Notes under the pieces: generated by a model
Database searches by the model: none
What the model saw: the letters and a program-made list of their open reading frames with translations, nothing else
What the model was told of the DNA's origin: nothing
In this document: positions 28,033-38,031 of the stretch, one piece after another
Layout of the letters: the number at the start of each line of letters is the position of its first letter
Numbering within the stretch: position 1 is the first letter of the stretch
Translations under genes and position numbers: made by a program
Assembly: GCF_000378045.1 (NCBI RefSeq)
Contig: NZ_KB899089.1
Span: 186,001-250,000, forward strand
Origin: Marinobacterium rhizophilum DSM 18822
GTDB taxonomy: Bacteria > Pseudomonadota > Gammaproteobacteria > Pseudomonadales > Balneatricaceae
Direction: 5' to 3'
DNA length: 64,000 nucleotides

Positions 28033-29046
28033 GTGTCGAAAACAGAAATTTTTGGTTATCTGAAAACCGGCCAGCCGGTGCATCGCCACTGGCTGCAGTC
28101 CGGCCGCCTGCGCGCAGCTATTCTGACCTACGGCGCCAGCGTGCAGGATCTGCGACTGGACGGCATCGCGCACCCGCTGGTGCTGGGTGCCGACCGGTTT
28201 GACCCCTACATGGACAGCATGCGTTACTTCGGCGCCAATGTCGGGCGCGTGGCCAACCGCATCGCCGGCGGCCGCGCCTGTATCAACGGCAGTGACCATG
28301 CATTTGCGCTGCAGGGCACCGAAAAACACCTGCTGCACGGCGGTGCCAACGGCATGGATACGCTGCTGTGGAACATCATCGAGGCAGATGAGACGCAGAT
28401 CACGCTGGGTCTGAGCCTGCCTGATGGCCACATGGGGTTCCCGGGCCGGCTGGATGTCCGCCTGACCTATCGCATCAGTGCGCAGGCGACACTGCAGCTG
28501 GACATCGAGGCCGTCACCGACGCCCCGACCCTGTGCAATATTGCCCACCACAGCTATTTCAACCTGGATGGCAGCCCGAACATTCTTGAACATGAGTTGC
28601 AGATCGATGCCGACCATTACCTGCCGGTCGATGCCGAACTGATTCCCACCGGCGAGATCGCCCCCGTTCAGGGTACGCGCTTTGATTTTCGCACCGCGCG
28701 GCCTCTGCGCAGCACCGAACCCGATTCAGGCTATGACCACAACTTCTGCCTGGCCCGGCAGGTGCAGCCACTGCGCCGAATAGCCCGCCTGTTCAGCCCC
28801 AAATCCGGCATCGGCCTGCAGCTGCACAGCACCGAGCCCGGCCTGCAGGTCTATGATGGCGGGCACATCAGCGCGCCGGCACAGCATACGCTCAGCAAGG
28901 CGCCCTACGGCCCCCATGCCGGCCTGGCCCTGGAAGCCCAGCGCTGGCCAGACGCGCCGCACCATCATGCCTTCCCGTCCATCGCACTGGCACCGGGCGA
29001 TGTCTACCGACAGACCACCGCATTGTGTTTTGAAGGGCCGGTCTGA
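28033..29046 (+). CDS. galM: aldose 1-epimerase (mutarotase)
   Basis: 337 residues from GTG 28033; the frame is open further upstream and a TTG at 27976 is an alternative. GalM features: YGASVQDLRL, YFGANVGRVANRI, HLLHGGANGMDTLLW with the catalytic His region, NIAHHSYFNLDG, SGYDHNFCL, and GLALEAQRWPDAPHH with the Glu base. It interconverts alpha and beta anomers of aldoses such as galactose or arabinose, which fits the neighbouring sugar-acid genes. Confidence 0.87.
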   Translation: MSKTEIFGYLKTGQPVHRHWLQSGRLRAAILTYGASVQDLRLDGIAHPLVLGADRFDPYMDSMRYFGANVGRVANRIAGGRACINGSDHAFALQGTEKHLLHGGANGMDTLLWNIIEADETQITLGLSLPDGHMGFPGRLDVRLTYRISAQATLQLDIEAVTDAPTLCNIAHHSYFNLDGSPNILEHELQIDADHYLPVDAELIPTGEIAPVQGTRFDFRTARPLRSTEPDSGYDHNFCLARQVQPLRRIARLFSPKSGIGLQLHSTEPGLQVYDGGHISAPAQHTLSKAPYGPHAGLALEAQRWPDAPHHHAFPSIALAPGDVYRQTTALCFEGPV

Positions 29047-29255
29047 GGACGATCAGCCGTAGAGCCTGGCTGCTATACGCATGCCCATCCTTAACATAAA
29101 CGAATGCTGCGGCCGATAATGCCCCGGTGAAGCCAGCCATACAGCGAACTATTTGCTCTTTGCGTATTGGTACGTGACGCGGCGAGACCGCCGTCGCTCA
29201 ACCATGGGTTTTGTACCTTTTCGGCCAAAGCCCGCCCCCCAAACGACAGGCAAAA

Positions 29256-29282
29256 AAAATGCGGACAACATGTCCGCATTTT
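29256..29282. terminator. bidirectional terminator between galM and trmB
   Basis: AAAATGCGGACA and TGTCCGCATTTT flank a 3-base loop ACA, with an A-run before and T-run after, so it can end both galM (+) and trmB (-). The remaining ~200 bases after galM show nothing else. Confidence 0.85.
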
Positions 29283-29305
29283 CGTGTTCGCCAAGGTACG
29301 CCGGT

Positions 29306-29998
29306 TTACGAGATACGCTCGAAAATCAGATCCCAGACACCGTGACCGAGTTTCTCGCCACGGTTCTGGAACTTGGTCACCGGGCGGAAATCCGGTTGCG
29401 GCGAATACTCGCCGGCACCGGCGATGTTGCGGTAGCCCTCGGCGGCGCTCATGACTTCCATCATGTGCTCGGCATAGTTCTCCCAGTCGGTCGCCATGTG
29501 GAACTGGCCACCGATTTTCAGCTTGCTGCGCACGGTCTGGGCAAAAGCTGGCTGCACGATGCGGCGCTTGTTGTGCTTTTTCTTGTGCCAGGGATCGGGG
29601 AAGAACAGCTGCAGGCAGTCCAGGCTGCCATCGGGAATGCACTTCGCCAGCACTTCCACGGCATCTTCGGCATACACACGGATATTGCCGAGCCCTTCGG
29701 TGCGGGCATTGTTCAGCAGGCGACCCACACCCGGGCGGTGCACCTCGATACCGATGTAGTTCTTCTCTGGCATCTGGCGGGCCATCTGCAGCAGGGAATC
29801 GCCCATGCCAAAGCCGATCTCCAGCACCAGCGGTGCTTCGCGTCCGAACACGGCCGCAGGCTCAATCATGCCACCGGCGACTTCCAGCCCCATTTCAGGC
29901 CAGGCTTCATCCAGTCCACGCTGCTGGCCTTCGGTCATTCGCCCTGCACGCAGGACGAAACTGCGCACGGCGCGCATCGGTTTCTGATCTTCAGTCAT
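29306..29998 (-). CDS. trmB: tRNA (guanine-N7-)-methyltransferase
   Basis: 230 residues. TrmB features: [17 protein letters not shown] (SAM motif), [37 protein letters not shown] (the family-defining DPW stretch, here in parts), and [14 protein letters not shown]. It methylates G46 of tRNA to m7G. The PxxKFxxRGEKLGH element near the C-terminus ([14 protein letters not shown]) is also standard. Located after thiG as in Pseudomonas. Confidence 0.95.
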   Translation of the reverse strand: MTEDQKPMRAVRSFVLRAGRMTEGQQRGLDEAWPEMGLEVAGGMIEPAAVFGREAPLVLEIGFGMGDSLLQMARQMPEKNYIGIEVHRPGVGRLLNNARTEGLGNIRVYAEDAVEVLAKCIPDGSLDCLQLFFPDPWHKKKHNKRRIVQPAFAQTVRSKLKIGGQFHMATDWENYAEHMMEVMSAAEGYRNIAGAGEYSPQPDFRPVTKFQNRGEKLGHGVWDLIFERIS

Positions 29999-30041
29999 TC
30001 TCGGCTTACTTAGGGTTACGGGTTACAGGTTTCGCGTGACG

Positions 30042-30069
30042 GCTGGCGCCCGGCTTACCGGGCACCAGC
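30042..30069. terminator. hairpin between thiG and trmB
   Basis: GCTGGcGCCCGG (30042-30053) pairs with CCGGGCaCCAGC (30058-30069) around a CTTA loop, 11 pairs with one mismatch. No T-run; it may stabilise the thiG end or attenuate read-through into trmB. Confidence 0.5.
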
Positions 30070-30076
30070 TGTTGCA

Positions 30077-30868
30077 TCAGATAATGCCGTCCATGGGGGA
30101 AGACGCACTGGCGTACTTTTTGCGCGGCATGCGACCGGCCAGAAAGGCCTCGCGTCCCGCTTCAATGGCCTTGCGCATGGCGGAGGCCATGAGCAACGGA
30201 TCCCGTGCCGCAGCGATGGCGGTGTTCATCAACACGCCTTCACAGCCCATTTCCATGGCCAGGGCGGCATCGGACGCCGTGCCGACACCGGCATCCACCA
30301 GAATGGGCACATTGGCCGCTTCCATGATGAGGCGAATGTTGTGCGGGTTGAGGATACCGAGGCCGGAGCCGATCAGGGATCCCAGCGGCATCACGGCCAC
30401 ACAGCCCATGTCTTCGAGCTGCTTGGCGACGATGGGGTCATCGTTGGTATAAACCATGACCTTGAAGCCATCCTTGACCAGCATCTCGGCACCCTTGAGA
30501 GTCTCTACGATGTTGGGGTACAGCGTTTTCTGATCGCCCAGCACTTCAAGCTTCACCAGGTCATGACCATCCAGCAGCTCGCGCGCCAGTTTGCAGGTAC
30601 GCACCGCATCGTCCGCCGTATAGCAGCCAGCGGTATTGGGCAGGATGGTGTATTTTTCCGGTGAAACCGCTTCGAGCAGGTTGGGCTCGTCGCGATTCTG
30701 GCCGATGTTGGTACGACGCACGGCAACCGTGACAATCTGCGCTCCGCTGGCTTCAATCGCCCGGCGGGTTTCATCAAGATCCCGGTATTTTCCGGTGCCT
30801 ACCAGCAGCCTGGAACTGTACTCTTTGCCCGCGATAATCAGCGGGTCATGGCGTAATTGCTCTGACAT
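30077..30868 (-). CDS. thiG: thiazole synthase ThiG
   Basis: 263 residues. Motifs: [40 protein letters not shown] with the Schiff-base Lys region, [49 protein letters not shown]. ThiG forms the thiazole phosphate of thiamine from DXP, dehydroglycine and the ThiS thiocarboxylate. It follows thiS by 47 bases. I see no TPP riboswitch ahead of the pair. Confidence 0.95.
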   Translation of the reverse strand: MSEQLRHDPLIIAGKEYSSRLLVGTGKYRDLDETRRAIEASGAQIVTVAVRRTNIGQNRDEPNLLEAVSPEKYTILPNTAGCYTADDAVRTCKLARELLDGHDLVKLEVLGDQKTLYPNIVETLKGAEMLVKDGFKVMVYTNDDPIVAKQLEDMGCVAVMPLGSLIGSGLGILNPHNIRLIMEAANVPILVDAGVGTASDAALAMEMGCEGVLMNTAIAAARDPLLMASAMRKAIEAGREAFLAGRMPRKKYASASSPMDGII

Positions 30869-30915
30869 TGCGTCTCCACCGTTCGTATTGTATTAAGAGG
30901 TCTTTGTACCGACGC

Positions 30916-31116
30916 TCAACCGCCACCAATCGCATGCACGATTTCGACCTGGTCGCCGTCGTTCAGGCGCAGCGTCGCGTGCTGGCTGCGCGGAACAATT
31001 TCCATGTTGACCTCGGCCGCAATGCGCTTGCCGCCCAAACCCAGCTGTTCAACCAGATCCGCAAGGCTGCTCGCATCACGCAGCTCCATGGTGTCACCGT
31101 TTAGCACTATTCGCAT
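30916..31116 (-). CDS. thiS: sulfur carrier protein ThiS
   Basis: 66 residues from ATG 31116, the standard size, with the ubiquitin-like fold pattern ([52 protein letters not shown]) and the essential C-terminal Gly-Gly that is adenylated and thiocarboxylated. The longer open frame upstream is a shadow of the DUF423 gene. It donates sulfur to ThiG. Confidence 0.93.
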   Translation of the reverse strand: MRIVLNGDTMELRDASSLADLVEQLGLGGKRIAAEVNMEIVPRSQHATLRLNDGDQVEIVHAIGGG

Positions 31117-31166
31117 TGATCCAATTCCGAACTTTTTTTCAGCCAGCCGACAGGCACCGGCCGCAA

Positions 31167-31553
31167 CTATTGTTTGATAAAGGTTATTTGGCGCGTCGCC
31201 AGGCCCAGAAGCAGCCAGCCGGCCATAAAGGCCAGACCGCCCAGCGGTGTGATAGCGCCGAGCCAGTGGATACCACTGAGTGCCAGTATATAAAGACTGC
31301 CGCAGAACAGCAGGATACCCAGGCCAAAGCAGATGCCGCTCAGGTGCAGCCATCGCGAAGGCCGATGCACACTGAGTAACACGACGGCCAGCCAGGCCAG
31401 ACTGTGGTAAAACTGGTAGCTAACGGCCGTCTCGAACACATCGAGCATATGCGGCGTCAGGCGCTCGCGCAAACCATGGCTGCCAAAGGCACCCAGTGCC
31501 ACGGCACAAAAGCCGCTCAACGCGACCAGGCGCAGATTGATCGCTGTATTCAT
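31167..31553 (-). CDS. DUF423-family small membrane protein (YgdD-like)
   Basis: 128 residues with four predicted membrane helices. The N-terminus GFCAVALGAFGSHGLRERL and the segment VSYQFYHSLAWLAV are typical of DUF423/YgdD. The function of the family is unknown. Located between rpoH and thiS, as in related genomes. Confidence 0.88.
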   Translation of the reverse strand: MNTAINLRLVALSGFCAVALGAFGSHGLRERLTPHMLDVFETAVSYQFYHSLAWLAVVLLSVHRPSRWLHLSGICFGLGILLFCGSLYILALSGIHWLGAITPLGGLAFMAGWLLLGLATRQITFIKQ

Positions 31554-31680
31554 CCAGACCTCGCCAAATGGAACGCATTATACCGCAGTGCGGCGACACC
31601 GGGTGGCCCGGCTGTCCTGAACATGACAAAGCCGCCCGCAGGCGGCCTTGTTGGCTGAAAGCAGAGGTCACATCGGCGGG

Positions 31681-32538
<858 letters not shown>

Positions 32539-32588
32539 ACGGTGTTACCTCAGTATTACGTTCGGCTCGTCTATCCTGAATCCGCTAA

Positions 32589-32616
32589 TATGACCGGCCT
32601 CGAGTATCTAAGTTCC
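32589..32616 (-). promoter_or_regulatory. sigma-E (RpoE/AlgU)-type promoter for rpoH
   Basis: On the minus strand GGAACTT (32616-32610), a 16-base spacer, then TCATA (32593-32589), fits the RpoE pattern GGAACTT-N16-TCnnA. It would start transcription near 32583, leaving ~45 bases of leader. E. coli and P. aeruginosa rpoH have sigma-E-dependent promoters of this kind. Confidence 0.6.
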
Positions 32617-32725
32617 CGGGGCCACGACAAGCCAGAATTGCCTGCGGACCGGTAAAAATAGCGACATCCAGCCTAAACCGCAAGTGTGACGCTTTCATCT
32701 CTTGCCTGGCGCAGCTGAGAACGCT

Positions 32726-33703
32726 TCAACTGGGCTCGATTTCACGCAGATGATGCCCCACCGCCAGCCAGGCACCGAGCCAGCCCAGCAGCACGCTGGT
32801 CAGCAACAAAATCAGGCTGCCAATCAACCCCAGTCCCGAAGGCTCGAAGTCACTCAGGTAGAGCCGGGTCAGCTCGCTGACCGGCTGTTTGAGCGTCAGC
32901 AGGCTGAACTGAATCAGACACCAGGCCAGCACCGCCCCCAGCAGACCATACCATGCACCGCTATAAAGGAAGGGACGCCGCACCCAGGCATCGGTACCGC
33001 CCACCAGCTTGGCAACGATAATTTCATCACGCCGGCTTTCAATCGACAGCCGAATGGTATTGCCCACCACCAGCAGCACCGCCAGCGCGAGCAACAGGCA
33101 CAGTACCAGTACCGCGCGCTTGATCAGCTGAACAAAGGCACTGAGACGCTGTAGCCACTCCAGATCCAGTACCGCCTCGTCTACTTCTTCCAGAGCCTGC
33201 AGCTTCGCCTTCAGCAGCGGCAACGCCGCCAGAGAGCGATCCAGTGGCTGCACCGTAATCACTGCCGGCAGCGGATTTTCGTCCAGCAGGTCAACAATAT
33301 TGCCAAAGCGCGACAGCTCCCTGAACTCCAGCAGGCCCTGCTCTCGACTGATCAGATCCACCGCCACCAGATCATTGCGCAGCAACAGCTCTCGGCTGAA
33401 ACGGTCGGCGGCAGCATCATCCAGCGCAGGACTTAAATACAAACTGATACGGGGCTCGTGATCCCAGCCCTCGCTAAGCTGCTGCATGTTCTTCAGCCCA
33501 GTGAGCAAAAAACCGGGCAGGGCCAGGGCGATGGCCAGTACTGCCAGCGTAATCAGCGTTGGCAGCGGTGTTGCAAACAGCCGGCTCCAGCTCTGCCGCG
33601 CGACCTGCGCATGGTGCCGGCGCCAATTGCGATTACGACTCCGGCGGTCAATTCGATCCTGCTGTGCGCCGCGGCGCGGCGCGTTCCTCTCATCCACGGC
33701 CAT
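32726..33703 (-). CDS. ftsX: cell-division protein FtsX
   Basis: 325 residues from ATG 33703 (a TTG six bases upstream is less likely). Basic cytoplasmic N-terminus of ~45 residues, a first membrane helix (LITLAVLAIALALPGFLL), a periplasmic domain of ~110 residues (RISLYLSPALDD..EVDEAVLDLEWLQRL region), then three membrane helices. With FtsE it forms an ABC-like complex that activates amidases via EnvC during septation. Its start lies inside the last codons of ftsE (14-base overlap). Confidence 0.93.
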   Translation of the reverse strand: MAVDERNAPRRGAQQDRIDRRSRNRNWRRHHAQVARQSWSRLFATPLPTLITLAVLAIALALPGFLLTGLKNMQQLSEGWDHEPRISLYLSPALDDAAADRFSRELLLRNDLVAVDLISREQGLLEFRELSRFGNIVDLLDENPLPAVITVQPLDRSLAALPLLKAKLQALEEVDEAVLDLEWLQRLSAFVQLIKRAVLVLCLLLALAVLLVVGNTIRLSIESRRDEIIVAKLVGGTDAWVRRPFLYSGAWYGLLGAVLAWCLIQFSLLTLKQPVSELTRLYLSDFEPSGLGLIGSLILLLTSVLLGWLGAWLAVGHHLREIEPS

Positions 33704-34361
33704 CGGCAATCAACCTCCCGCCGCGCAACACCAGGGTGCGGTGGCGCATACGCTCAATCAGTGACAGATCATGGCTGGCAATCAGCACCGTGGTACCCAC
33801 ACGGTTGAACTGCTGAAACAATTTCATGATTTCTTCGGATAATTCCGGGTCAAGGTTACCGGTGGGTTCATCCGCCAACAGCACCTGTGGCTTGTGCACG
33901 ATCGCGCGGGCAATGCCAACCCGCTGCTGCTCGCCACTGGACAGACTGATCGGGCTCTGGTTTTCCTTGTCCAGCAGGCCGACCTTGTTCAGGGCCGCGC
34001 GCACCCGCCGGGCCGCATCTTCGGGCTCATAGCCGCAGATCTGCAACGGCAATGCGATATTCTCAAACACGGTACGATCAAACAGCAGATGATGGTTCTG
34101 GAACACCACGCCGATACGCCGGCGGTGATACGGAAGTTCATGCCGGTTCAGCTGCGCCAGATTCTGCTCGCCTACCACCACCTCGCCCTGGGACGGACGC
34201 TCCATCAGCATGATCATGCGCAGCAGCGTACTTTTGCCGGCCCCTGAGTGGCCTGTAAGAAAGGCCATCTCTCCTTCACGCAGCGTAAAGGACACATTGC
34301 TCAGGGCTTCCTGGCCACTGAGATAGCGCTTGCTGACGTTTTCGAAACTGATCAATGCCAT
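33690..34361 (-). CDS. ftsE: cell-division ATP-binding protein FtsE
   Basis: 223 residues. Walker [17 protein letters not shown]-loop [21 protein letters not shown], signature [19 protein letters not shown] (LSGGQ-like), Walker [16 protein letters not shown]-loop [10 protein letters not shown]. Partner of FtsX. 84 bases downstream of ftsY. Confidence 0.95.
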   Translation of the reverse strand: MALISFENVSKRYLSGQEALSNVSFTLREGEMAFLTGHSGAGKSTLLRMIMLMERPSQGEVVVGEQNLAQLNRHELPYHRRRIGVVFQNHHLLFDRTVFENIALPLQICGYEPEDAARRVRAALNKVGLLDKENQSPISLSSGEQQRVGIARAIVHKPQVLLADEPTGNLDPELSEEIMKLFQQFNRVGTTVLIASHDLSLIERMRHRTLVLRGGRLIADGRG

Positions 34362-34445
34362 GCTGTTGCCCGCACCTGCCTGAACGCAAAAATCCCTTTA
34401 ACGGCGCCGGCAGCGCCGACACCGTCTACTTCTAACCCTGCCGGT

Positions 34446-35759
34446 TTAGTCGAACAGCGCCTTGACGAACTCGTCGGCGCTGAACGGACGCAAATCGTCC
34501 ACCTGCTCACCAACGCCGATATAGCGGATTGGCAGCGCCAGCTGCTTGGCGATGGCAAAGATAATGCCGCCCTTGGCAGTGCCATCAAGCTTGGTCAGGG
34601 TAATGCCGGTCACACCAACCGCATCCCTGAAGGTACGTGCCTGGCTCATTGCATTCTGGCCGGTGCCGGCATCCAGCACCAGCATCACCTCGTGCGGCGC
34701 CTCCATGTCCAGTTTCTGCATAACACGTACCACCTTCTGCAGTTCCTGCATCAGGTGATCCTTGTTCTGCAGCCGCCCTGCAGTATCGGCAATCAGGACA
34801 TCAACATTGCGCGCCCGCGCCGACTGCAGCGCGTCGTACAGCACCGATGCAGAATCCGCCCCCGTGTGCTGTGCGACTACGGGCACCTGGTTACGTTCAC
34901 CCCAAACCTGCAGCTGTTCAACCGCGGCGGCACGGAAGGTATCGCCCGCCGCCAGCATGACGGACTTGCCCTGGGACTGGAAACGCTTGGCCAGTTTGCC
35001 AATGGTCGTGGTCTTGCCCACACCATTGACGCCGACCATCAGAATCACATACGGCTTCTTGTCTGCGGTATCAATGTGCAGCGGCTGCTCGACCTGAAGC
35101 AACAATGCCGCCAGTTCCTGTCGCAGCGCCTGCTGCAACGCCTGGGCATCGGCCAGCTGGTTACGGGCCACCTTGTCGGTCAAGCGACGGATAATCTCGC
35201 TGGTCGCTTCCACACCCACATCGGCCGTCAGCAGCAGGGTTTCGATGTCTTCCAGCAGCTCATCATCGATTTCCTTCGCACCCAGAAACAGGTTGCCGAG
35301 CTGTGCCGACAGGTTGGCCTTGGTGCGGCTCAGGCCACTCTTGATACGGGCAAACATGCCCTGTTTTTTTTCTGGCGCATCGGCCACTGCGGCCGTTGGC
35401 GCAGCGACCGGCGCAGGCTCTGAAGCGGCTGGCTGTGCGCTGTCCTGCGAGGCAACATCCGTGCTGTCGTTTGTATCAGCAGCAGCTGCTTCAACAAGGT
35501 CTTTATCCGCGCTTTCTTCAACCGCCGCGTCCTCGACCACAATCTCGACTGACTCGACTTCCGCCCCGGCATTCTCAGCCGTCTCAGCCGTCTCAGCCGT
35601 CTCAGCAGCGGGTTCCAGCGGTATCCCGGCCGGGGCAGCCTCAGCCGAATCCGGCTCAGCCGGCTTCGACGTTTGCTGCGCCTCATCTGCTTCTACAGCA
35701 GCCTGCGCCTGTTCCTTGCTGCCGGACTTGTCGAACAGCGATTTGAATTTCTTGAACAT
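34446..35759 (-). CDS. ftsY: signal-recognition-particle receptor FtsY
   Basis: 437 residues. The N-terminal ~130 residues are an acidic Ala/Glu-rich A-domain, including a tandem AET repeat. The NG GTPase domain follows: [15 protein letters not shown] (G1), [29 protein letters not shown] (G3), [12 protein letters not shown] (G4), and the FVKALFD C-terminus. It is the membrane-associated SRP receptor for co-translational insertion. Head of the ftsY-ftsE-ftsX-rpoH group. Confidence 0.95.
   Translation of the reverse strand: MFKKFKSLFDKSGSKEQAQAAVEADEAQQTSKPAEPDSAEAAPAGIPLEPAAETAETAETAENAGAEVESVEIVVEDAAVEESADKDLVEAAAADTNDSTDVASQDSAQPAASEPAPVAAPTAAVADAPEKKQGMFARIKSGLSRTKANLSAQLGNLFLGAKEIDDELLEDIETLLLTADVGVEATSEIIRRLTDKVARNQLADAQALQQALRQELAALLLQVEQPLHIDTADKKPYVILMVGVNGVGKTTTIGKLAKRFQSQGKSVMLAAGDTFRAAAVEQLQVWGERNQVPVVAQHTGADSASVLYDALQSARARNVDVLIADTAGRLQNKDHLMQELQKVVRVMQKLDMEAPHEVMLVLDAGTGQNAMSQARTFRDAVGVTGITLTKLDGTAKGGIIFAIAKQLALPIRYIGVGEQVDDLRPFSADEFVKALFD
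35573..35608. repeat. in-frame 9-bp tandem repeat in ftsY
   Basis: TCTCAGCCG is repeated perfectly three times (35573-35599) with a fourth imperfect copy to 35608. It encodes Ala-Glu-Thr repeats in the acidic A-domain of FtsY, so copy-number changes would stay in frame. Confidence 0.85.
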
Positions 35760-35821
35760 CGAATGTCCTCAGATCTGCTAACAACGGGCGCCGATACCCG
35801 GTTTCCCGTACTTTAAAAGCT

Positions 35822-35953
35822 TCAGGAGCGGTCATCACCCCGGATGTAAAAATATATCGCGAGCATCGCTACCGAAAACACGACCCCGCCTGCATAGGTA
35901 ACGATGGAGTAGTCCCACTCGTTCTGCACCAGCCATCTGACCAAAGCTTCCAT
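35822..35953 (-). CDS. small single-span membrane protein (43 aa)
   Basis: ATG 35953 with GGAG seven bases in front. The peptide starts MEALVRWLVQNEWDY, then has one hydrophobic helix (VTYAGGVVFSVAMLAIYFYI) and a charged end RGDDRS. No family recognised. It precedes ftsY on the same strand, 62 bases away. The good ribosome site and classical membrane-helix layout support a real gene. Confidence 0.55.
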   Translation of the reverse strand: MEALVRWLVQNEWDYSIVTYAGGVVFSVAMLAIYFYIRGDDRS

Positions 35954-36129
35954 CAACGTGCTCCAAACCTGCGAAAGGCTTAACTTTCGAGCGCAATATC
36001 TTATCATAGGCGCCACGCAAGTTATTACGCCGCACACATTACTGATAGCGGTTCTGTCCTGCCCCCAAAGCCTGGTGTGATAACCGGCGGAATTTCGCCA
36101 CCGACACCCGTTACCGGAACCCCGCTGTC

Positions 36130-37395
36130 ATGGCCACCGATTACAAGCCACTGTTTAATCCACTGTACCTCAGGGCACTTATCCTGATCCTGCCGCTGCT
36201 GATCATACTCCTGGCATCCCTGGGGCCAGATGACCCCCAGTACCCCGCGATACACCACAATGGCGCGCAGCGGCTTTCCTGGATCGAGCAACCCCAAAGG
36301 CCCGACAACGAGCTGCGTCTGCTGCTGCCCACCCCGCTGGCGCTTAATCCCGAACAGCGCATTATCCAACAGACACTGGCCAGGCTGCTGCTGCAACGCC
36401 TGCAGCAGCCGGCGATACAGACACTGCTGGCATCCGTGCATGACAGCAGTGTCATGCCACGGTCCGATCACTTGCAGATCAGCCTGCGCTGGCCCGCGGG
36501 TGAAGCCATGCCCGCGCTGGACGTCCTGCGGCGGGCTCTGTACGAGGCACCCGAGCCTGGGGCCATGACCTCGACGCTGGCCCGCACCCGCGCGCAGGCC
36601 TATATCGAAGGCCAGGAACCGGCACAGCGGCTGCTGAACCACCTGCAGCAGCAGCTCCAGCCCGGCGACAATGCCCCGGCAGCGACAGCCGATGTCTTGC
36701 AACAATTTCACCAACTGCTTGATCAGTCCCCCATGCTGGTAATGGGCGGCCCCGATGCCGCGCAAATGGCGGAGCAGCTGATCGCCTGGGCGCCGGCACG
36801 AGCCGATGAAACGGATAGAACAGAAAATTCCCAGCCGGCTGAGCCACACAGCGACACCTTGGCGCGGCGTGCGCCCTTGCCGTCACCCAGGCAGCCAACA
36901 CGGCTGCAACTGAGCGATCCCCGCCAGCCCACCATGTATCTGCAGGGAACACGCATGCCCGGTCGTGGTGCGGATACTTATGCCGCCGAGTTACTGGCGA
37001 TCAGCAGCCTGCAACGCGCACTGGCACTGCGCCCGGACGAAACGCAGGGGCGCTACCGGCTGGTATGGCAATCATCCCGCGACAGCGGCTACCACGCCCT
37101 GATCATGGACGGTCAGCCCACCCCCCGGGCCGACATGCTGGATGTTGCTGTGATTAATGACGCGCTGATTGATGCCGCTCGCCAGCAGTTGCTAAGTGAA
37201 CTGAGCGCCCGCCTGCAGACCCCGGAGGGCCAGCTGGATCAACTCGCTACACTGGCATTCAATAACCTGAACGGGCAACGCCTGGACAGCATTCTGGAGC
37301 AGCTCCAGGCCGTACCCGGGGATGACATTGGCCCGATAATCGCGCAATATCTCGCCCCCGAGACCCAGATTCTTATCACCCTTAACGCACAGTGA
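36130..37395 (+). CDS. M16 peptidase-like protein lacking the zinc motif
   Basis: 421 residues. An N-terminal membrane helix (LYLRALILILPLLIILLASL) anchors a soluble part whose layout and position (between ftsY and rsmD) match the M16-like gene found there in Pseudomonas. I see no HxxEH, and the segment after the anchor has no His-Glu pair in the expected place. In Pseudomonas two M16 genes lie here, one with the motif; only one is present in this window. The assignment is by synteny and weak resemblance (QLDQLATLAFNNL). A structural, non-catalytic role is likely. Confidence 0.6.
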   Translation: MATDYKPLFNPLYLRALILILPLLIILLASLGPDDPQYPAIHHNGAQRLSWIEQPQRPDNELRLLLPTPLALNPEQRIIQQTLARLLLQRLQQPAIQTLLASVHDSSVMPRSDHLQISLRWPAGEAMPALDVLRRALYEAPEPGAMTSTLARTRAQAYIEGQEPAQRLLNHLQQQLQPGDNAPAATADVLQQFHQLLDQSPMLVMGGPDAAQMAEQLIAWAPARADETDRTENSQPAEPHSDTLARRAPLPSPRQPTRLQLSDPRQPTMYLQGTRMPGRGADTYAAELLAISSLQRALALRPDETQGRYRLVWQSSRDSGYHALIMDGQPTPRADMLDVAVINDALIDAARQQLLSELSARLQTPEGQLDQLATLAFNNLNGQRLDSILEQLQAVPGDDIGPIIAQYLAPETQILITLNAQ

Positions 37396-37404
37396 AGCCG
37401 CCGC

Positions 37405-38031
37405 ATGCCCAAACCCACCAAGTCGAACCGGTCACCGCGCGCTCCGGAACCCGCCAGCGGCGAACTGCGTATCATTGCAGGCTCCTGGCGCGGACGAAAA
37501 CTCAAATTCCCCGCCCTGCCAGGCCTGCGTCCGACCCCCAACCGGGTCCGCGAGACCCTGTTCAACTGGGTGCAGGCTTCGGTTCCGGGGTCTCGCTGTC
37601 TGGACCTGTTTGCCGGCAGCGGCGCCCTGGGGCTGGAAGCCCTGTCCCGTGGCGCAGGCTCGGTCACCTTCATCGATAACGCAACCCAGGCCGTGCGCCA
37701 GCTGCGTGACAACCTGCAACTGCTCAAGGCGGATAATGCCCAGGTTCACACAGCGCCGGCCATGGACTGGCTTGCGCGCCATGAGCCCGGTGCTGGGCCC
37801 GGCTACGACCTGGTTTTCCTGGATCCGCCGTTTCACTGCGACTTGCTGCCACAGGCCTGTGAACTGCTGGAGTCACGCCACCTGCTTGCCAGCCGGGCAC
37901 TGATCTACATCGAGTCGGAGTCCGAACTCGGAATACCTCAACTGCCGGAGAACTGGCGTCCGCTGCGCAGTAAAACCGCGGGCCAGGTGACCTACAGTCT
38001 GTACGTACGCGACGATAGCACTAAAGTTTAG
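37405..38031 (+). CDS. rsmD: 16S rRNA (guanine966-N2)-methyltransferase
   Basis: 208 residues. RsmD motifs: LRIIAGSWRGRKLKFP, LRPTPNRVRETLFNW, CLDLFAGSGALGLEALSRGA (SAM site) and the catalytic LVFLDPPFHCDLL. It methylates G966 in the 30S subunit. Nine bases after the M16-like gene, and it overlaps the convergent TetR gene by four bases at the stop. Confidence 0.94.
   Translation: MPKPTKSNRSPRAPEPASGELRIIAGSWRGRKLKFPALPGLRPTPNRVRETLFNWVQASVPGSRCLDLFAGSGALGLEALSRGAGSVTFIDNATQAVRQLRDNLQLLKADNAQVHTAPAMDWLARHEPGAGPGYDLVFLDPPFHCDLLPQACELLESRHLLASRALIYIESESELGIPQLPENWRPLRSKTAGQVTYSLYVRDDSTKV

Noticed and set aside
30869-31180. TPP riboswitch ahead of thiS-thiG
   Set aside because: The usual conserved CTGAGA and ACCTGATCTGG-type elements are not seen upstream of thiS.
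31117-31353. N-terminal extension of ThiS
   Set aside because: It is the DUF423 gene read in another frame; ATG 31116 gives the usual 66-residue ThiS.
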